Source of the DNA: Mycobacterium yunnanensis
Lineage (GTDB): Bacteria > Actinomycetota > Actinomycetes > Mycobacteriales > Mycobacteriaceae
Direction of reading: 5' to 3'
Length of the DNA stretch: 64,000 nucleotides
NCBI RefSeq assembly: GCF_025823185.1
Contig: NZ_JACKVK010000001.1
Span: 495,027 to 559,026, forward strand
A program made the position numbers and the translations under genes. Numbering within the stretch: the stretch's first letter is position 1; each line of letters opens with the position of its first letter. Positions 1-10,087 of this stretch are shown in pieces. The notes beneath the pieces are model-generated. The model was not told the origin of the DNA. It ran no database searches and worked only from the letters and a program-made list of their open reading frames with translations.

Positions 1-537
1 GACGAGCAACTCGGGATCGGAGATCAGGGTGACGCCCTCGGGCAGCGGCACCTGCGAGGCGAGGAACTGCGTGCCCGCGGGGACGCCCTCGACCGACAGA
101 GTCAGGCTCTCCGGGATGGACATCGCGTCGGACTCGATCTCGATGGTGTTCGACTCGACGTTGACCAGGGTGTCCGGGCCGGCGTCACCCTCGACGATGA
201 CGTTGATCTCGACGGTGACCCGCTCGCCGCGACGGACGATGATCAGGTCGACGTGCTGGATCGTGCGACGGATCGGGTGGATCTCGATGGCCTTGGGCAG
301 CGCGAGGGCTTCCTTGCCGGCGATGTCGAGGGTCAGGACGGCGTTGGTGCCGAAGTTGCGGAGCACGGCGGCGAACTCACGGGCCGGCAAGGTCAGGTGC
401 TGCGGGTCTGCGCCGTGGCCGTAGAGGACCGCGGGCACCTTGCCGTCGCGACGGGCCTGACGCGAGGCGCCCTTGCCGGTCTTGGCGCGGACCTCAGCGG
501 TCAGGTTGTTCTCTGCGTGGGTGGCGGTCTTCGCCAT
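1..537 (-). CDS. rplY: 50S ribosomal protein L25/general stress protein Ctc (3' end outside window)
   Basis: This is the N-terminal part of bacterial L25 (Ctc type), a 5S rRNA-binding protein of the large ribosomal subunit. Translation from the ATG at 537 begins [20 protein letters not shown] and continues with [20 protein letters not shown], the conserved L25 start. The frame stays open to base 1, so the C-terminus lies outside the window. The neighbours lpqT, prs and glmU on the same strand match the M. tuberculosis order Rv1015c-Rv1018c, where this position is rplY/ctc. In Ctc-type proteins the L25 domain is followed by a second beta-rich domain; only part of it can be inside the window. 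Confidence 0.93.
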   Translation of the reverse strand, partial: MAKTATHAENNLTAEVRAKTGKGASRQARRDGKVPAVLYGHGADPQHLTLPAREFAAVLRNFGTNAVLTLDIAGKEALALPKAIEIHPIRRTIQHVDLIIVRRGERVTVEINVIVEGDAGPDTLVNVESNTIEIESDAMSIPESLTLSVEGVPAGTQFLASQVPLPEGVTLISDPELLV

Positions 538-697
538 GTGAAGTGCTCCTGTGCCGTGTCAGTGGTGGCACGGAGAGGGCGACTAGAAGCAGCGTGGCTG
601 CGAATCGGTTCCCGTCGATAACGGTAGGCCCTGAAGTCTGAAGACTGCAGCGGTCCACCCTCGCCGTGATCGTCGCCAAGGCTAGCGCACGACCCCG

Positions 698-1564
698 TCA
701 GATCGAAAATTTGGTGCTCGTGAGCTGCTCGGACAGCTCCCACAGCGCCCGCGCGGTGGTGGCGTTGCTCGCCAGCGGGCTGCGTGACGTCAGGCCGGTC
801 GGGCCGCGCATGGCGAACTTCGGCCCGATGAATGCGTCCCCGGGCAGGGCCTGCGACACGGCGAACAACGTCTGGCGCGCCCCGAAGTCGGCGTTGGTGG
901 CCAGCTTGTTGCCCAGTGACATGAGCGAGCCGCTGACCTTTCCGGCGGTGTGGCCCTGCAGGTTGGTCGCCGAGTACCCGGGGTGGGCGGTCACGGCCAG
1001 GATTGCCGAGTCGACCGCGTCGAGGCGGCGCTGCAGCTCCTTGGTGAACAGCAGATTGGCCAGCTTGGATTGGCCGTACGCCAGCCACGCGGAGTACGGA
1101 CGGGACGTCCAGTTGGGGTCCTTCAGGCTGATCTTGCCGAGCAGGTGCAGCATGGACGACACCGTCACCACCCGGTCGGAGATCTTCGGCAGCAACAGAT
1201 TGGTCAGCGCGAAGTGGCCAAGGTGGTTGGTGCCGAACTGGCTCTCGAAGCCGTCGACGGTCCGAGCCAACGGCACCGCCATGATGCCGGCGTTGTTGAC
1301 CAGTACGTCGACCTCGTCGACCGAGTCGGCGAACGCGCGCACCGACGACAGGTCCTGCAGGTCGAGCTCGCGGACCTCCACGTCGCCGGGCATTCCCGCC
1401 GCGGCGGCCTTGCCCTTGTCCAGATTGCGTACCGCGACCACGACCTTGGCGCCGACCCGCGCCAGTTCGCGCGCGGTGACTTCGCCGAGTCCGCTATTGG
1501 CACCGGTCACGATCACGGTGCGGCCGGCGAACGAGGGCAGGTCTGCGGCGGTCCACTCAGTCAT
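698..1564 (-). CDS. Short-chain dehydrogenase/reductase (retinol dehydrogenase-like)
   Basis: A 288-residue classical SDR-fold NAD(P)-dependent oxidoreductase. Visible signatures are the Rossmann glycine motif TGANSGLG near residue 20, the NNAG motif near 90, and the catalytic Tyr-x3-Lys in YGQSK near 163, preceded by the Ser of TVSS. The sequence resembles the retinol/protochlorophyllide reductase-like SDRs common in mycobacteria, for which the substrate is usually unknown. It starts with ATG at 1564 and lies between the lpqT-type lipoprotein genes and rplY on the same strand. It is an insertion relative to the M. tuberculosis order as I recall it. The family call is firm; the substrate is not known. 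Confidence 0.88.
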   Translation of the reverse strand: MTEWTAADLPSFAGRTVIVTGANSGLGEVTARELARVGAKVVVAVRNLDKGKAAAAGMPGDVEVRELDLQDLSSVRAFADSVDEVDVLVNNAGIMAVPLARTVDGFESQFGTNHLGHFALTNLLLPKISDRVVTVSSMLHLLGKISLKDPNWTSRPYSAWLAYGQSKLANLLFTKELQRRLDAVDSAILAVTAHPGYSATNLQGHTAGKVSGSLMSLGNKLATNADFGARQTLFAVSQALPGDAFIGPKFAMRGPTGLTSRSPLASNATTARALWELSEQLTSTKFSI

Positions 1565-1603
1565 GCCTGGACCATAGTCGGGAGGCCTCGGCAGTGGGTG
1601 GCG

Positions 1604-2266
1604 TCACGTCGGTGCGACGACGAAACCCTTGATGATCGACTCGATGTCCGGACCGTCTTCCTGGGCCTTGTCGGCAAATGACGTGACGGTCAGCTGAACC
1701 AAGTAACTCTGGCCCGGCAGGTTGGCCCTGGCGGGCTTGCCCGTCGCGAACACGATGCGGTTGTAGCTCTGCATGCGCTGGCCGTTGAGGTCGTAGGTGC
1801 CCTCGATCATCGAGGACGGGAAACCGCGGAAGTCGTCGGTGGAGGCGTTGAGCTGCTTGAAGTTCTCCGACAGCTCGGCGTCGCCGTTGGCGTGCTTGAG
1901 GGCCTCGGCCACGTCGAAGTTTCCGTCGAGCTGGAACACCAGGATCATCGCAGTGGGGTAGGTGTCGCCCTTGGCGATGGTGCGGGTGCCGGGGGACAGG
2001 TTGACGTTGAAGTACGGCTTCCAGCCCGGTGGCTCGGGCACCGTCACCGTCAGGTCGGTCAGCTTGTCGGGTGCGACCGGCGCGCCGGTGATGCCGATGT
2101 TCTCGAAGTAGGTCGACAGCGAGATGGGCTTCTCGCCGGCGGGTGTTGTGGTGGTCGTCGACGTCGTCGTGGTCCAGATCGACTTGTAGTCCGGCGTCGC
2201 CGGCCCGCACCCGGCCACGGCGAGCGTGATCGCGGCACCAGCGATCGCCACCCCGACGCGCTTCAG
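1604..2266 (-). CDS. Lpp-LpqN/LpqT family lipoprotein, downstream paralogue (start uncertain, possibly CTG)
   Basis: A secreted lipoprotein of about 220 residues. A hydrophobic signal segment ends in the lipobox LAVAGC and is followed by a Thr-rich linker and a domain closely resembling its upstream neighbour (TVTVPEPPGW, YNRIVFATG, YLVQLTVTSFADK). There is no ATG near the expected start. I place it at a CTG at 2266 that overlaps the TGA of the upstream gene (CTGA), with an AAGGTGG ribosome-binding-like stretch just before it; this keeps the Lys-Arg pair needed before the signal helix. The alternative is GTG at 2251, which loses those charges. Family function is unclear; LpqN-type proteins are cell-envelope lipoproteins of mycobacteria. 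Confidence 0.8.
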   Translation of the reverse strand: MKRVGVAIAGAAITLAVAGCGPATPDYKSIWTTTTSTTTTTPAGEKPISLSTYFENIGITGAPVAPDKLTDLTVTVPEPPGWKPYFNVNLSPGTRTIAKGDTYPTAMILVFQLDGNFDVAEALKHANGDAELSENFKQLNASTDDFRGFPSSMIEGTYDLNGQRMQSYNRIVFATGKPARANLPGQSYLVQLTVTSFADKAQEDGPDIESIIKGFVVAPT

Positions 2267-2940
2267 GAGACCGCCACCTTGAATCCGGTCACGACGCTCT
2301 TCAGCGGCGGGTTGGCGGCGATCAGCTGGTCGGCGGGTGTGGTGACGGTGAGCTGCACCAGGTACCGCTTGCCGGTCGACGGGACGTCGGCGAGCACGAT
2401 GCGGTTGTAGTGCTGGGTCGAGGCGGTCACGCCCTGCGCCGCCGCCGACGGGAAGCCGTCGTAGTCGTCGTAGGACTCGGTGACGTCGGTCGCCGCCGGT
2501 GGCAACGCGTCGGCGTTGGCGTGGCGGATGGCGTCCTTCGGGTCGAACGGCCCGGTCAATTCGACGGCCATCAGCGTCACCGACGGCGTGTTGCCGCTCT
2601 GGCCGACCGGCTGGATGAACTCGACGCCGGTCGAGAACAGCGGATCGTTGGTCTGTGCCCACCCCTCGGGTACCGGCACGGTGACGGTCAGACCGGGCGC
2701 CTGGTCGAGATGCACCGGGGAACCGGTGACGTCGATCGAGGCCAGATAGTCGCGGAAGCCCTGCGGGCGGTCGGCCGGCGCCGCGGGGGCCGGGGGTACG
2801 GACGTCATGGCGGGGGTGTCGCTGGTCGTCGCCACCGGCGACGAGCTCGTCGACGACGACGCCGCGTCCTGTCCTGCGGCCGAACATCCGGCCAGAGCCA
2901 GTGCGGTGACCGCCACGCCAAGGGTGCGCCGCAGCCTCAC
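2263..2940 (-). CDS. lpqT: Lipoprotein LpqT-like (Lpp-LpqN family)
   Basis: A 225-residue lipoprotein precursor starting MRLRRTLGVAVTALALAGC. It has Arg-rich N-region, hydrophobic core and lipobox LAGC with the lipidated Cys at residue 19, then a Ser/Thr/Pro-rich linker and the Lpp-LpqN domain (VTVPVPEGWAQTNDP, HYNRIVLADV, YLVQLTVTTPADQ). Its place between prs and rplY matches lpqT (Rv1016c) of M. tuberculosis. Here there are two tandem members joined by a 4-base overlap, implying a local duplication and translational coupling. Which copy is the true orthologue cannot be decided from sequence alone. Confidence 0.85.
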   Translation of the reverse strand: MRLRRTLGVAVTALALAGCSAAGQDAASSSTSSSPVATTSDTPAMTSVPPAPAAPADRPQGFRDYLASIDVTGSPVHLDQAPGLTVTVPVPEGWAQTNDPLFSTGVEFIQPVGQSGNTPSVTLMAVELTGPFDPKDAIRHANADALPPAATDVTESYDDYDGFPSAAAQGVTASTQHYNRIVLADVPSTGKRYLVQLTVTTPADQLIAANPPLKSVVTGFKVAVS

Positions 2941-2976
2941 GGGGTCTCGCGAACGTCGCCGACCAGAGGCGCCATG

Positions 2977-4011
2977 TCAGGCATCCCCGTCGAACAGTCC
3001 CGTCACAGAGCCGTTCTCGAACACCGCGCGGATGGTGCTGGCCAGCAGCGGCGCGATCGACAACACGGTCAGCTGCGGGAACATCTTGTCCTCGCCGATG
3101 GGCAGCGTGTTGGTGACCACGACTTCGCGGGCACCGCTCGCGGCCAGCCGGTCGCGGGCCGGGTCCGACAGCACGCCGTGGGTGGCGGCGATCACCACGT
3201 CGGCGGCGCCGTCTTCCTTGAGCAGCTTGACCGCCCCGGCGATGGTGCCGCCGGTGTCGATCATGTCGTCGGTGAGGATGCAGGTCCTGCCCTTGACGTC
3301 GCCGACCACGCGGTTGGACTTCACCTGGTTGGGCACCAGCGGGTCGCGCGTCTTGTGGATGAAGGCCAGCGGAACGCCGCCGAGCGAATCGGCCCACTTC
3401 TCGGCGACGCGCACCCGCCCGGAATCGGGGGAGACGACGACCATGTCGTGATCGGCGTAGTTGTCGCGGATGTAGCCGCACAGCAGTGACTGGCCACGCA
3501 TGTGGTCGACGGGGCCGTCGAAGAAGCCCTGGATTTGGTCGGTGTGCAGGTCCACCGACACGATGCGGTCGGCGCCTGCGGTCTTGTAGAGGTCGGCGAC
3601 CAGGCGCGCCGAGATGGGCTCGCGGCCGCGGTGCTTCTTGTCCTGGCGGGCGTAGGGGTAGAACGGCAGGATCGCGGTGATGCGCTTGGCGCTGCCGCGC
3701 TTGAGCGCGTCGATCATCAGCAGTTGTTCCATCAGCCACTTGTTCAGCGGCGCGGGATGGCTCTGCAGCACGAAGGCGTCGCAGCCGCGCACCGACTCGT
3801 CGAAGCGCACGAAGATCTCACCGTTGGCGAAGTCGCGGGCCGTCTGCGCGGTGACGCTGACGTCGAGCTCCTTGGCGACTTGTTCGGCGAGTTCGGGATG
3901 CGCACGACCCGAGAACAACATCAGGTTCTTGCGATTGTCGGTCCAGTCCGTGGCCACGTCGAAGCTGCCTTTGCCGTCGGGGATCGATACGGGTTGATCG
4001 TACGTAGCCAT
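2977..4011 (-). CDS. prs: Ribose-phosphate pyrophosphokinase (PRPP synthetase)
   Basis: This enzyme transfers pyrophosphate from ATP to ribose 5-phosphate to make PRPP, the precursor of nucleotides, His, Trp, NAD and mycobacterial arabinan (through decaprenylphosphoryl arabinose). Visible motifs are FYPYARQDKKHRGREPISAR, the metal-binding VDLHTDQIQGFF and the PRPP loop DDMIDTGGTI, ending in the family-typical FENGSVTGLFDGDA. I chose ATG 4011 (MATYDQPVSI), giving 344 residues, slightly longer than the roughly 326 of M. tuberculosis because of an N-terminal extension. A start further upstream at 4047 is open but has no conservation I recognise. It lies 38 bases after glmU, so the two are probably cotranscribed. 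Confidence 0.96.
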   Translation of the reverse strand: MATYDQPVSIPDGKGSFDVATDWTDNRKNLMLFSGRAHPELAEQVAKELDVSVTAQTARDFANGEIFVRFDESVRGCDAFVLQSHPAPLNKWLMEQLLMIDALKRGSAKRITAILPFYPYARQDKKHRGREPISARLVADLYKTAGADRIVSVDLHTDQIQGFFDGPVDHMRGQSLLCGYIRDNYADHDMVVVSPDSGRVRVAEKWADSLGGVPLAFIHKTRDPLVPNQVKSNRVVGDVKGRTCILTDDMIDTGGTIAGAVKLLKEDGAADVVIAATHGVLSDPARDRLAASGAREVVVTNTLPIGEDKMFPQLTVLSIAPLLASTIRAVFENGSVTGLFDGDA

Positions 4012-4049
4012 TCTGGGGGCGCGTGGTCCGGGTTGCCACGAAGCCAACG

Positions 4050-5510
4050 TCAGGTGTCCGAACGGTCGCTCGCCGCGGTGGCCTCGCGGGCCGCTCGCGC
4101 CGCCGCGCTGCCCGGCCGCTTGCGCTCCACCCAGCCCTCGATGTTGCGTTGCGGACCCGCCGAGACGGCCAGCGCGCCGGGCGGCACGTCCTGCCGCACG
4201 ACGGTGCCCGCGCCGGTGTAGGCGCCGTCGCCGACGGTCACCGGGGCGACGAACATGTTGTCCGAACCCGTCTTCGCGTGCGATCCAATAGTGGTGCGCT
4301 GCTTGATTTCTCCGTCGTAGTTGACGAAGACGCTTGCGGCGCCGATGTTGGTGTGCTCGCCGATGTCGGCGTCGCCGACGTAGGTCAGATGCGGCACCTT
4401 GGTGCCCGCTCCGATGCTCGAGTTCTTCGTCTCGACGAACGTGCCGATCTTGCCCTCGGCACCGAGTTCGGTGCCGGGCCGCAGATACGCGAACGGGCCG
4501 ACGACGGCGTCGTCGCCGATCACCGACGACGACCCGTGCGTGCGAATCACCGTCGCGCCGTCACCGACGGTGACACCGGTCAGCGTGGTGTCCGGGCCGA
4601 TCTGACAGCGCGCCCCGATGCGGGTGGTGCCGAGGAGCTGGGTGCCGGGGGCCACCACGGTGTCGCGACCGACGGTCACGTCCACGTCGACCCAGGTGGT
4701 GGCCGGGTCGACGACGGTCACGCCGCTGCGTTGTAGCGCCGCGACGATGCGCCGGTTCAGCTCGCGGTGCATGTCGGCCAGCTGGACGCGGTCGTTGACG
4801 CCGGCGACCAGCGCACTGTCGTCGACGTGGCGGCCGCGGACGCGCAGACCGTCGCGGCGGAGGATCTCCACGGCGTCGGTCAGGTAGAGCTCGCGCTGGG
4901 CGTTGTCGGAACGCAGCTGGGTCAGGGCCCGCCGAAGGGCGAGGGCGTCGAACGCGTACACCGCCGCGTTGACCTCGCGGATGGCCCGCTGGGACTCGGT
5001 CGCGTCGGCCTGTTCGACGATGCTCTGCACTTCGCCGTCCTGCGTGCGCAGGATGCGGCCGTACCCGGTCGGGTCGGCCAGGGTGGTGGTCAGCAGCGTC
5101 GCGGCGGTGGAGTGGCTGACGTGGTCGTCGACGAGCCCGGCGAGGGTGTCGGAGTCCAGCAGCGGCACGTCGCTGGCGGTCACCAGGACGGTGCCGTCGA
5201 AGTCCTCGGGCAGCGCGGCCATGCCGCAGCCGACGGCGTGGCCGGTGCCCAGCTGCTCGTCCTGCACCGCTATCTCGATGGGCCTGTCCAGGTCGTCGGC
5301 AAGCCCGTTGACCGCGGGGATGACGTGGTCACGGCCCATGCCCACCACGACGACCAGGTGCCGCGGCGAGACCTTGGCGATCGCGTGCAGGGTGTGCGAG
5401 AGCATGCTGCGGCCGGCCAGCGTGTGCAGCATCTTGGGGATGTCGGACTTCATCCTGGTGCCGGAGCCGGCTGCCAGGACGATGACCGCGGTCTCACCTC
5501 TTGTCGCCAT
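4050..5510 (-). CDS. glmU: Bifunctional N-acetylglucosamine-1-phosphate uridyltransferase/glucosamine-1-phosphate acetyltransferase
   Basis: GlmU acetylates glucosamine 1-phosphate and then makes UDP-GlcNAc for peptidoglycan and arabinogalactan linker synthesis. The N-terminal uridyltransferase domain shows [18 protein letters not shown] and the later GTGHAV and NAAVYAF region. The C-terminal half is a left-handed beta-helix of hexapeptide repeats ([32 protein letters not shown]) with the KTGSDN and [11 protein letters not shown] acetyltransferase segments. The start at ATG 5510 is supported by a strong AAGGAGG seven bases upstream; a longer frame to 5555 would discard this site. The product is 486 residues, a normal length. 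It heads a glmU-prs unit. Confidence 0.97.
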   Translation of the reverse strand: MATRGETAVIVLAAGSGTRMKSDIPKMLHTLAGRSMLSHTLHAIAKVSPRHLVVVVGMGRDHVIPAVNGLADDLDRPIEIAVQDEQLGTGHAVGCGMAALPEDFDGTVLVTASDVPLLDSDTLAGLVDDHVSHSTAATLLTTTLADPTGYGRILRTQDGEVQSIVEQADATESQRAIREVNAAVYAFDALALRRALTQLRSDNAQRELYLTDAVEILRRDGLRVRGRHVDDSALVAGVNDRVQLADMHRELNRRIVAALQRSGVTVVDPATTWVDVDVTVGRDTVVAPGTQLLGTTRIGARCQIGPDTTLTGVTVGDGATVIRTHGSSSVIGDDAVVGPFAYLRPGTELGAEGKIGTFVETKNSSIGAGTKVPHLTYVGDADIGEHTNIGAASVFVNYDGEIKQRTTIGSHAKTGSDNMFVAPVTVGDGAYTGAGTVVRQDVPPGALAVSAGPQRNIEGWVERKRPGSAAARAAREATAASDRSDT

Positions 5511-5586
5511 TGCAGGCCTCCTTCGTGCGATTTCGGCGTGATCGGCGGCGCTCACCGCCGGTAGGCACGCCGAAGTCGCAGCCTCG

Positions 5587-5658
5587 CTCCGTCGCCAGGA
5601 CTCGAACCTGAACTATCTGAACCAAAATCAGAGGTGCTGCCGATTACACCACGACGGA
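5587..5658 (-). tRNA. tRNA-Gln (anticodon UUG)
   Basis: The minus strand folds as a 72-nt tRNA. The 7-bp acceptor stem pairs TCCGTCG with CGACGGA, the anticodon stem TCTGA/TCAGA encloses the loop TTTTGGT with anticodon TTG, and a T-arm with GGTTCGAGTCC follows. No CCA is encoded. It lies between glmU and the TetR gene, where mycobacteria carry a tRNA-Gln. Confidence 0.95.
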
Positions 5659-5705
5659 CTGCGGGAGTGACTTTAGTCGACTCCCACCCGACGGGGATTA
5701 CCCTG

Positions 5706-6350
5706 ATGGCCGTGGCAGCGCCGGAGAAGGAAGTGCGCGCACCTCGGGCGCGTATGACGGGCACCGAACGGCGTCAACAACTGGTCGAGATCGCCAAGTC
5801 GCTGTTCGCCGAGCGTGGCTACGACGCGACGTCGATCGAGGAGATCGCCCAGCGGGCCAACGTGTCCAAGCCGGTCGTCTACGAGCATTTCGGCGGCAAG
5901 GAAGGCCTCTACGCCGTCGTGGTGGACCGCGAGATGTCGGCGCTGCTGGACGGCATCACCTCGTCGCTGACCAACAACCGGTCCCGGGTGCGGGTCGAGC
6001 GGGTGGCCCTGGCGCTGCTGACCTACGTCGAGGAACGCACCGACGGCTTCCGCATCCTGATTCGCGATTCGCCCGCCAGCATCGCCTCGGGCACGTATTC
6101 GAGCCTGCTCAACGACGCCGTCAGCCAGGTCGCCTCGATCCTGGCCGGCGACTTCTCCCGCCGCGGTCTCGACCCCGACCTCGCCCCGCTCTACGCCCAG
6201 GCGCTCGTCGGTTCGGTGTCGATGACGGCGCAGTGGTGGCTGGACACCAGGGAGCCGAAGAAGGAAGTCGTCGCCGCGCACCTGGTCAACCTGATGTGGA
6301 ACGGACTCACGCACCTCGAAGCCGATCCGGAACTGCACGACCAGCACTAG
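5706..6350 (+). CDS. TetR family transcriptional regulator (Rv1019-like)
   Basis: A 214-residue TetR repressor. The N-terminal helix-turn-helix is clear: RRQQLVEIAKSLFAERGYDA, then TSIEEIAQRANVSKPVVYEH and FGGKEGLYAVVVDREM. The rest is the helical ligand-binding and dimerisation domain. It lies between tRNA-Gln and mfd, as Rv1019 does. I chose ATG 5706 because an upstream start at 5634 would lie inside the tRNA gene. The ligand is unknown. It probably controls its own promoter; the roughly 100-base gap to mfd would allow independent mfd transcription. Confidence 0.9.
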   Translation: MAVAAPEKEVRAPRARMTGTERRQQLVEIAKSLFAERGYDATSIEEIAQRANVSKPVVYEHFGGKEGLYAVVVDREMSALLDGITSSLTNNRSRVRVERVALALLTYVEERTDGFRILIRDSPASIASGTYSSLLNDAVSQVASILAGDFSRRGLDPDLAPLYAQALVGSVSMTAQWWLDTREPKKEVVAAHLVNLMWNGLTHLEADPELHDQH

Positions 6351-6454
6351 CGGGCCGCGTCGAATGGCCAGTAGACACACGGTTTTTCGACGGCGTCGCG
6401 GGGTAGGTGGCCACTGGGCGACCGACGAGCCCCGACGATTAGACTGGGAGAACA

Positions 6455-9400
6455 ATGACTACATCGGGGCACCCCCATGTCCAGACCCCGATGTCGGGCC
6501 TGGTGCGTCTTGCGCTGTCCGACCCCGGTCTGGCCGAGCTCACCCGTCGCGCCGCCGACTCCACCGCCGAACTCGCCCTCGTCGGGCCGCCCGCCGCCCG
6601 GCTGTTCGTCGCCGCGGCGCTGGCCGAGGCGGGTCCGCTGCTGGTCGTCACCGCCACCGGCCGGGAGGCCGACGACCTGACCGCCGAACTGCGTGCGGTG
6701 CTCGGCGACGCCGTCGCGATGTTCCCGTCTTGGGAGACGCTGCCGCACGAGCGGCTGTCGCCGGGCGTGGAGACCGTGGGCGCCCGGATGATGGTGCTCC
6801 GCCGTCTCGCCCACCCCGACGACGCGCGGCTGGGTGCGCCGCTGCGGGTGGTGGTCACCACCGCACGGTCGCTGCTGCAGCCGATGGCGCCGGACCTGGC
6901 CGAGGTGGAGCCGGTCACGCTGACCGTTGGGGAGGACGCCGACTTCGACGGCCTCCTGGAGCGGCTGGTCGAGTTGGCCTATACGCGGGTGGACATGGTC
7001 GGCAAGCGCGGCGAGTTCGCCGTCCGCGGCGGCATCCTCGACGTCTTCCCGCCGACCGCCGAGCATCCGATCCGCGTCGAGTTCTGGGGCGACGAGGTCT
7101 CGGAGATGCGCATGTTCTCCGTCGCCGACCAACGGTCGATCCCCGACGTCGAGGTCACCGAAGTGATCGCGGTCCCGTGCCGGGAACTGATGCTCACCGA
7201 CGACGTGCGCCAGCGAGCGGCTGCGCTGTCCGCCGATCAGCCCCACGACGACAACCGCGTCACCGGCACGGTCAGCGACATGTTGGCCAAGCTCGCCGAA
7301 GGCATCCCGACCGACGGGATGGAGGCGCTGCTTCCGGTCCTGCGGCCTACCGAACTGTCGCTGCTGACCGACCACCTGCCCGCCGGGGCGCCGGTTCTGT
7401 TGTGCGATCCGGAGAAGGTGCGCACCCGCGCGGCGGACTTGATCAAGACCGGCCAGGAATTCCTGGAGGCGTCGTGGTCGGTGGCGGCCATGGGGGCCGA
7501 CGCGCCGATCGACGTCGAACAGCTCGGCGGTTCGGGCTTCCGCGACCTCGCCGACGTGCGGGCCAACGCCGCGGTCGGCGGACATCCCTGGTGGACGTTG
7601 AGCCAGCTCGCCGACGGGTCGGCGATCGAGTTGGACGTCAAGGCCGCCCCGTCGGCGCGGGGGCAGCAGAACAACCTCGACGAGATGTTCGCGATGCTGC
7701 GGGCGCACGTGACCACCGGTGGGCTGGCCGCCGTCGTCACCCCCGGTGCAGGCACGGCGCAGCGCATCGTCGAGCAACTAGGTGAATCCGACACTCCCGC
7801 TTCGATGTTGGCGCCCGGCGACGTCCCCAAGCCCGGTGTGGTCGGGGTGCTCAAGAGCCCGCTGCGCGACGGTGTGGTGTTGCCGGGGGCCAACCTCGTC
7901 GTCATCACCGAGACCGATCTGACCGGCAACCGGGCGGCCGCGACCGAGGGCAAGAAGCTGGCGGCCAAGCGCCGCAACGTCGTCGACCCGCTGGCGCTGG
8001 CCGCGGGCGATCTCGTCGTGCACGATCAGCACGGCATCGGCAGGTTCGTCGAGATGGTCGAGCGCACCATCGGCGGCGCGCGCCGCGAGTACCTGGTGCT
8101 GGAGTACGCGTCCTCCAAGCGCGGCGGCGGCTCCGACAAGCTCTTCGTGCCGATGGACTCGCTGGATCAGCTCTCGCGCTACGTCGGCGGCACGGAACCG
8201 TCGCTGAGCAAGCTGGGCGGTAGCGACTGGACCAACACGAAGACCAAGGCGCGCAAGGCCGTTCGGGAGATCGCCGGCGAGCTCGTCACGCTGTACGCCA
8301 AGCGTCAGGCCGCCCCCGGCTTCGCCTTCGGACCGGACACTCCGTGGCAGGCCGAGATGGAGGACGCGTTCGGCTTCACCGAGACCGTCGACCAGTTGAC
8401 GGCCATCACCGAGGTCAAGGCCGACATGGAGAAGCCGGTCCCGATGGACCGCGTCATCTGTGGCGACGTCGGCTACGGCAAGACCGAGATCGCGGTGCGC
8501 GCGGCGTTCAAGGCGGTGCAGGCGGGCAAGCAGGTGGCCGTGCTGGTGCCCACCACGCTGCTGGCCGACCAGCACCTGCAGACGTTCTCCCAGCGGATGG
8601 CGGGCTTCCCGGTGACGGTGAAGGGGTTGTCGCGCTTCACCGACAACGCCGAGTCCCGCAAGGTCGTCGAGGGCATGAAGGACGGATCGGTCGACGTCGT
8701 GATCGGCACGCACCGCCTGCTGCAGACCGGTGTCACGTGGAAGGATCTCGGGCTGGTCATCGTCGACGAGGAGCAGCGCTTTGGCGTCGAGCACAAGGAG
8801 CACATCAAGTCGATGCGCACCCACGTCGACGTGCTGACCATGAGCGCCACGCCCATTCCGCGCACGCTCGAGATGAGCCTGGCAGGCATCCGCGAGATGT
8901 CGACGATCCTCACGCCGCCCGAGGAGCGATTCCCGGTGCTGACCTACGTCGGGCCGCACGACGACAAGCAGGTCGGTGCGGCGCTGCGGCGCGAATTGCT
9001 GCGCGACGGGCAGGCGTTCTACATCCACAACCGGGTGAAGTCGATCGACTCGGCGGCCGCGCGGGTGCGTGCGCTGGTGCCGGAGGCGCGCGTGGTGGTG
9101 GCGCACGGGCAGATGCCCGAGGAGCAGCTCGAGCGCACCGTCGAGGGCTTCTGGAATCGCGAGTTCGACATCCTGGTGTGCACGACGATCGTCGAGACGG
9201 GCCTGGACATCAGCAACGCCAACACCCTGATCGTCGAGCGCGCCGACACGTTCGGCCTCTCCCAGTTGCATCAGCTGCGGGGTCGGGTCGGCCGTAGCCG
9301 CGAGCGCGGCTACGCCTACATGCTCTACCCGCCCGAGGTGCCGCTGACCGAGACTGCGTACGACCGGCTGGCCACCATCGCGCAGAACAACGAACTCGGG

Positions 9401-10087
9401 GCGGGTATGGCCGTGGCCATGAAGGACCTTGAAATCCGCGGCGCGGGAAACGTTCTCGGCGCCGAGCAGTCGGGTCACGTGGCCGGGGTGGGCTTCGACC
9501 TGTACGTACGGCTGGTTGGCGAGGCGGTCGAGGCCTATCGCGCCGTGGTCGACGGCAACACCGTGTCCACCGCCGAGGAGCCCAAGGACGTCCGCGTCGA
9601 CCTACCGGTCGACGCCCATCTGCCGCCGGACTACATCGGCAGCGACCGGCTGCGGCTCGAGGGCTACCGACGGCTGGCCGCCGCCCAGGACGACGCCGGG
9701 ATCGCCGCCGTCGTGGAGGAATTGGTCGACCGGTATGGCCCGCTGCCCGAGTCCGCGCAACTGCTGGTGGCGGCCGCCCGGCTCCGGCTGCTCTGCCGCC
9801 AGTACGGCGTGACCGAGGTGACGGCGTCGGCGACGACCATCCGCCTGACCCCGCTGACGCTGCTGGACTCTCAGCAGTTACGGCTCAAGCGCATGTACCC
9901 GTCGGCGACCTACCGCGCGACGACGTCGACCATCACGATCCCGATTCCGCGGGCGGGCAGCGGAGTCAGCGCCCCGCGGGTGCGCGACGCCGAATTGCTG
10001 CGCGTGGTGGCGAGTCTGCTGCTGGCGCTGGACGGCCGGCCCCAAAACGACGTCGACGTCACCGACCTGGCGAGCGTGGCCACGTGA
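6455..10087 (+). CDS. mfd: Transcription-repair coupling factor Mfd
   Basis: A 1210-residue SF2 translocase that pushes RNA polymerase stalled at DNA lesions and recruits UvrA. Domains in order: UvrB-like N-terminal module (about 1-360); the RNA polymerase-interacting domain around 510-575 ([32 protein letters not shown]); helicase motor with Walker [10 protein letters not shown] near 670 and Walker B DEEQ near 770 ([15 protein letters not shown]); the translocation segment ([27 protein letters not shown]); and the C-terminal TRCF domain (about 1020-1150). Length and motifs are normal. Its TGA overlaps the GTG of mazG by 4 bases, so the two are translationally coupled, as in other mycobacteria. 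Confidence 0.98.
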   Translation: MTTSGHPHVQTPMSGLVRLALSDPGLAELTRRAADSTAELALVGPPAARLFVAAALAEAGPLLVVTATGREADDLTAELRAVLGDAVAMFPSWETLPHERLSPGVETVGARMMVLRRLAHPDDARLGAPLRVVVTTARSLLQPMAPDLAEVEPVTLTVGEDADFDGLLERLVELAYTRVDMVGKRGEFAVRGGILDVFPPTAEHPIRVEFWGDEVSEMRMFSVADQRSIPDVEVTEVIAVPCRELMLTDDVRQRAAALSADQPHDDNRVTGTVSDMLAKLAEGIPTDGMEALLPVLRPTELSLLTDHLPAGAPVLLCDPEKVRTRAADLIKTGQEFLEASWSVAAMGADAPIDVEQLGGSGFRDLADVRANAAVGGHPWWTLSQLADGSAIELDVKAAPSARGQQNNLDEMFAMLRAHVTTGGLAAVVTPGAGTAQRIVEQLGESDTPASMLAPGDVPKPGVVGVLKSPLRDGVVLPGANLVVITETDLTGNRAAATEGKKLAAKRRNVVDPLALAAGDLVVHDQHGIGRFVEMVERTIGGARREYLVLEYASSKRGGGSDKLFVPMDSLDQLSRYVGGTEPSLSKLGGSDWTNTKTKARKAVREIAGELVTLYAKRQAAPGFAFGPDTPWQAEMEDAFGFTETVDQLTAITEVKADMEKPVPMDRVICGDVGYGKTEIAVRAAFKAVQAGKQVAVLVPTTLLADQHLQTFSQRMAGFPVTVKGLSRFTDNAESRKVVEGMKDGSVDVVIGTHRLLQTGVTWKDLGLVIVDEEQRFGVEHKEHIKSMRTHVDVLTMSATPIPRTLEMSLAGIREMSTILTPPEERFPVLTYVGPHDDKQVGAALRRELLRDGQAFYIHNRVKSIDSAAARVRALVPEARVVVAHGQMPEEQLERTVEGFWNREFDILVCTTIVETGLDISNANTLIVERADTFGLSQLHQLRGRVGRSRERGYAYMLYPPEVPLTETAYDRLATIAQNNELGAGMAVAMKDLEIRGAGNVLGAEQSGHVAGVGFDLYVRLVGEAVEAYRAVVDGNTVSTAEEPKDVRVDLPVDAHLPPDYIGSDRLRLEGYRRLAAAQDDAGIAAVVEELVDRYGPLPESAQLLVAAARLRLLCRQYGVTEVTASATTIRLTPLTLLDSQQLRLKRMYPSATYRATTSTITIPIPRAGSGVSAPRVRDAELLRVVASLLLALDGRPQNDVDVTDLASVAT

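Noticed and set aside
1604..3739. A 711-codon minus-strand frame running through lpqT and prs
   Set aside because: It is the downstream lipoprotein frame extended upstream without a stop in GC-rich DNA; the added part is an Arg/Pro-rich shadow of lpqT and prs.
5634..5705. Longer N-terminus for the first TetR gene
   Set aside because: It would begin inside the tRNA-Gln gene; the ATG at 5706 fits the usual length.
6364..7785. Long overlapping frames on both strands within mfd
   Set aside because: Arg/Pro-rich composition without motifs; they are frame shadows of the strongly supported mfd gene.
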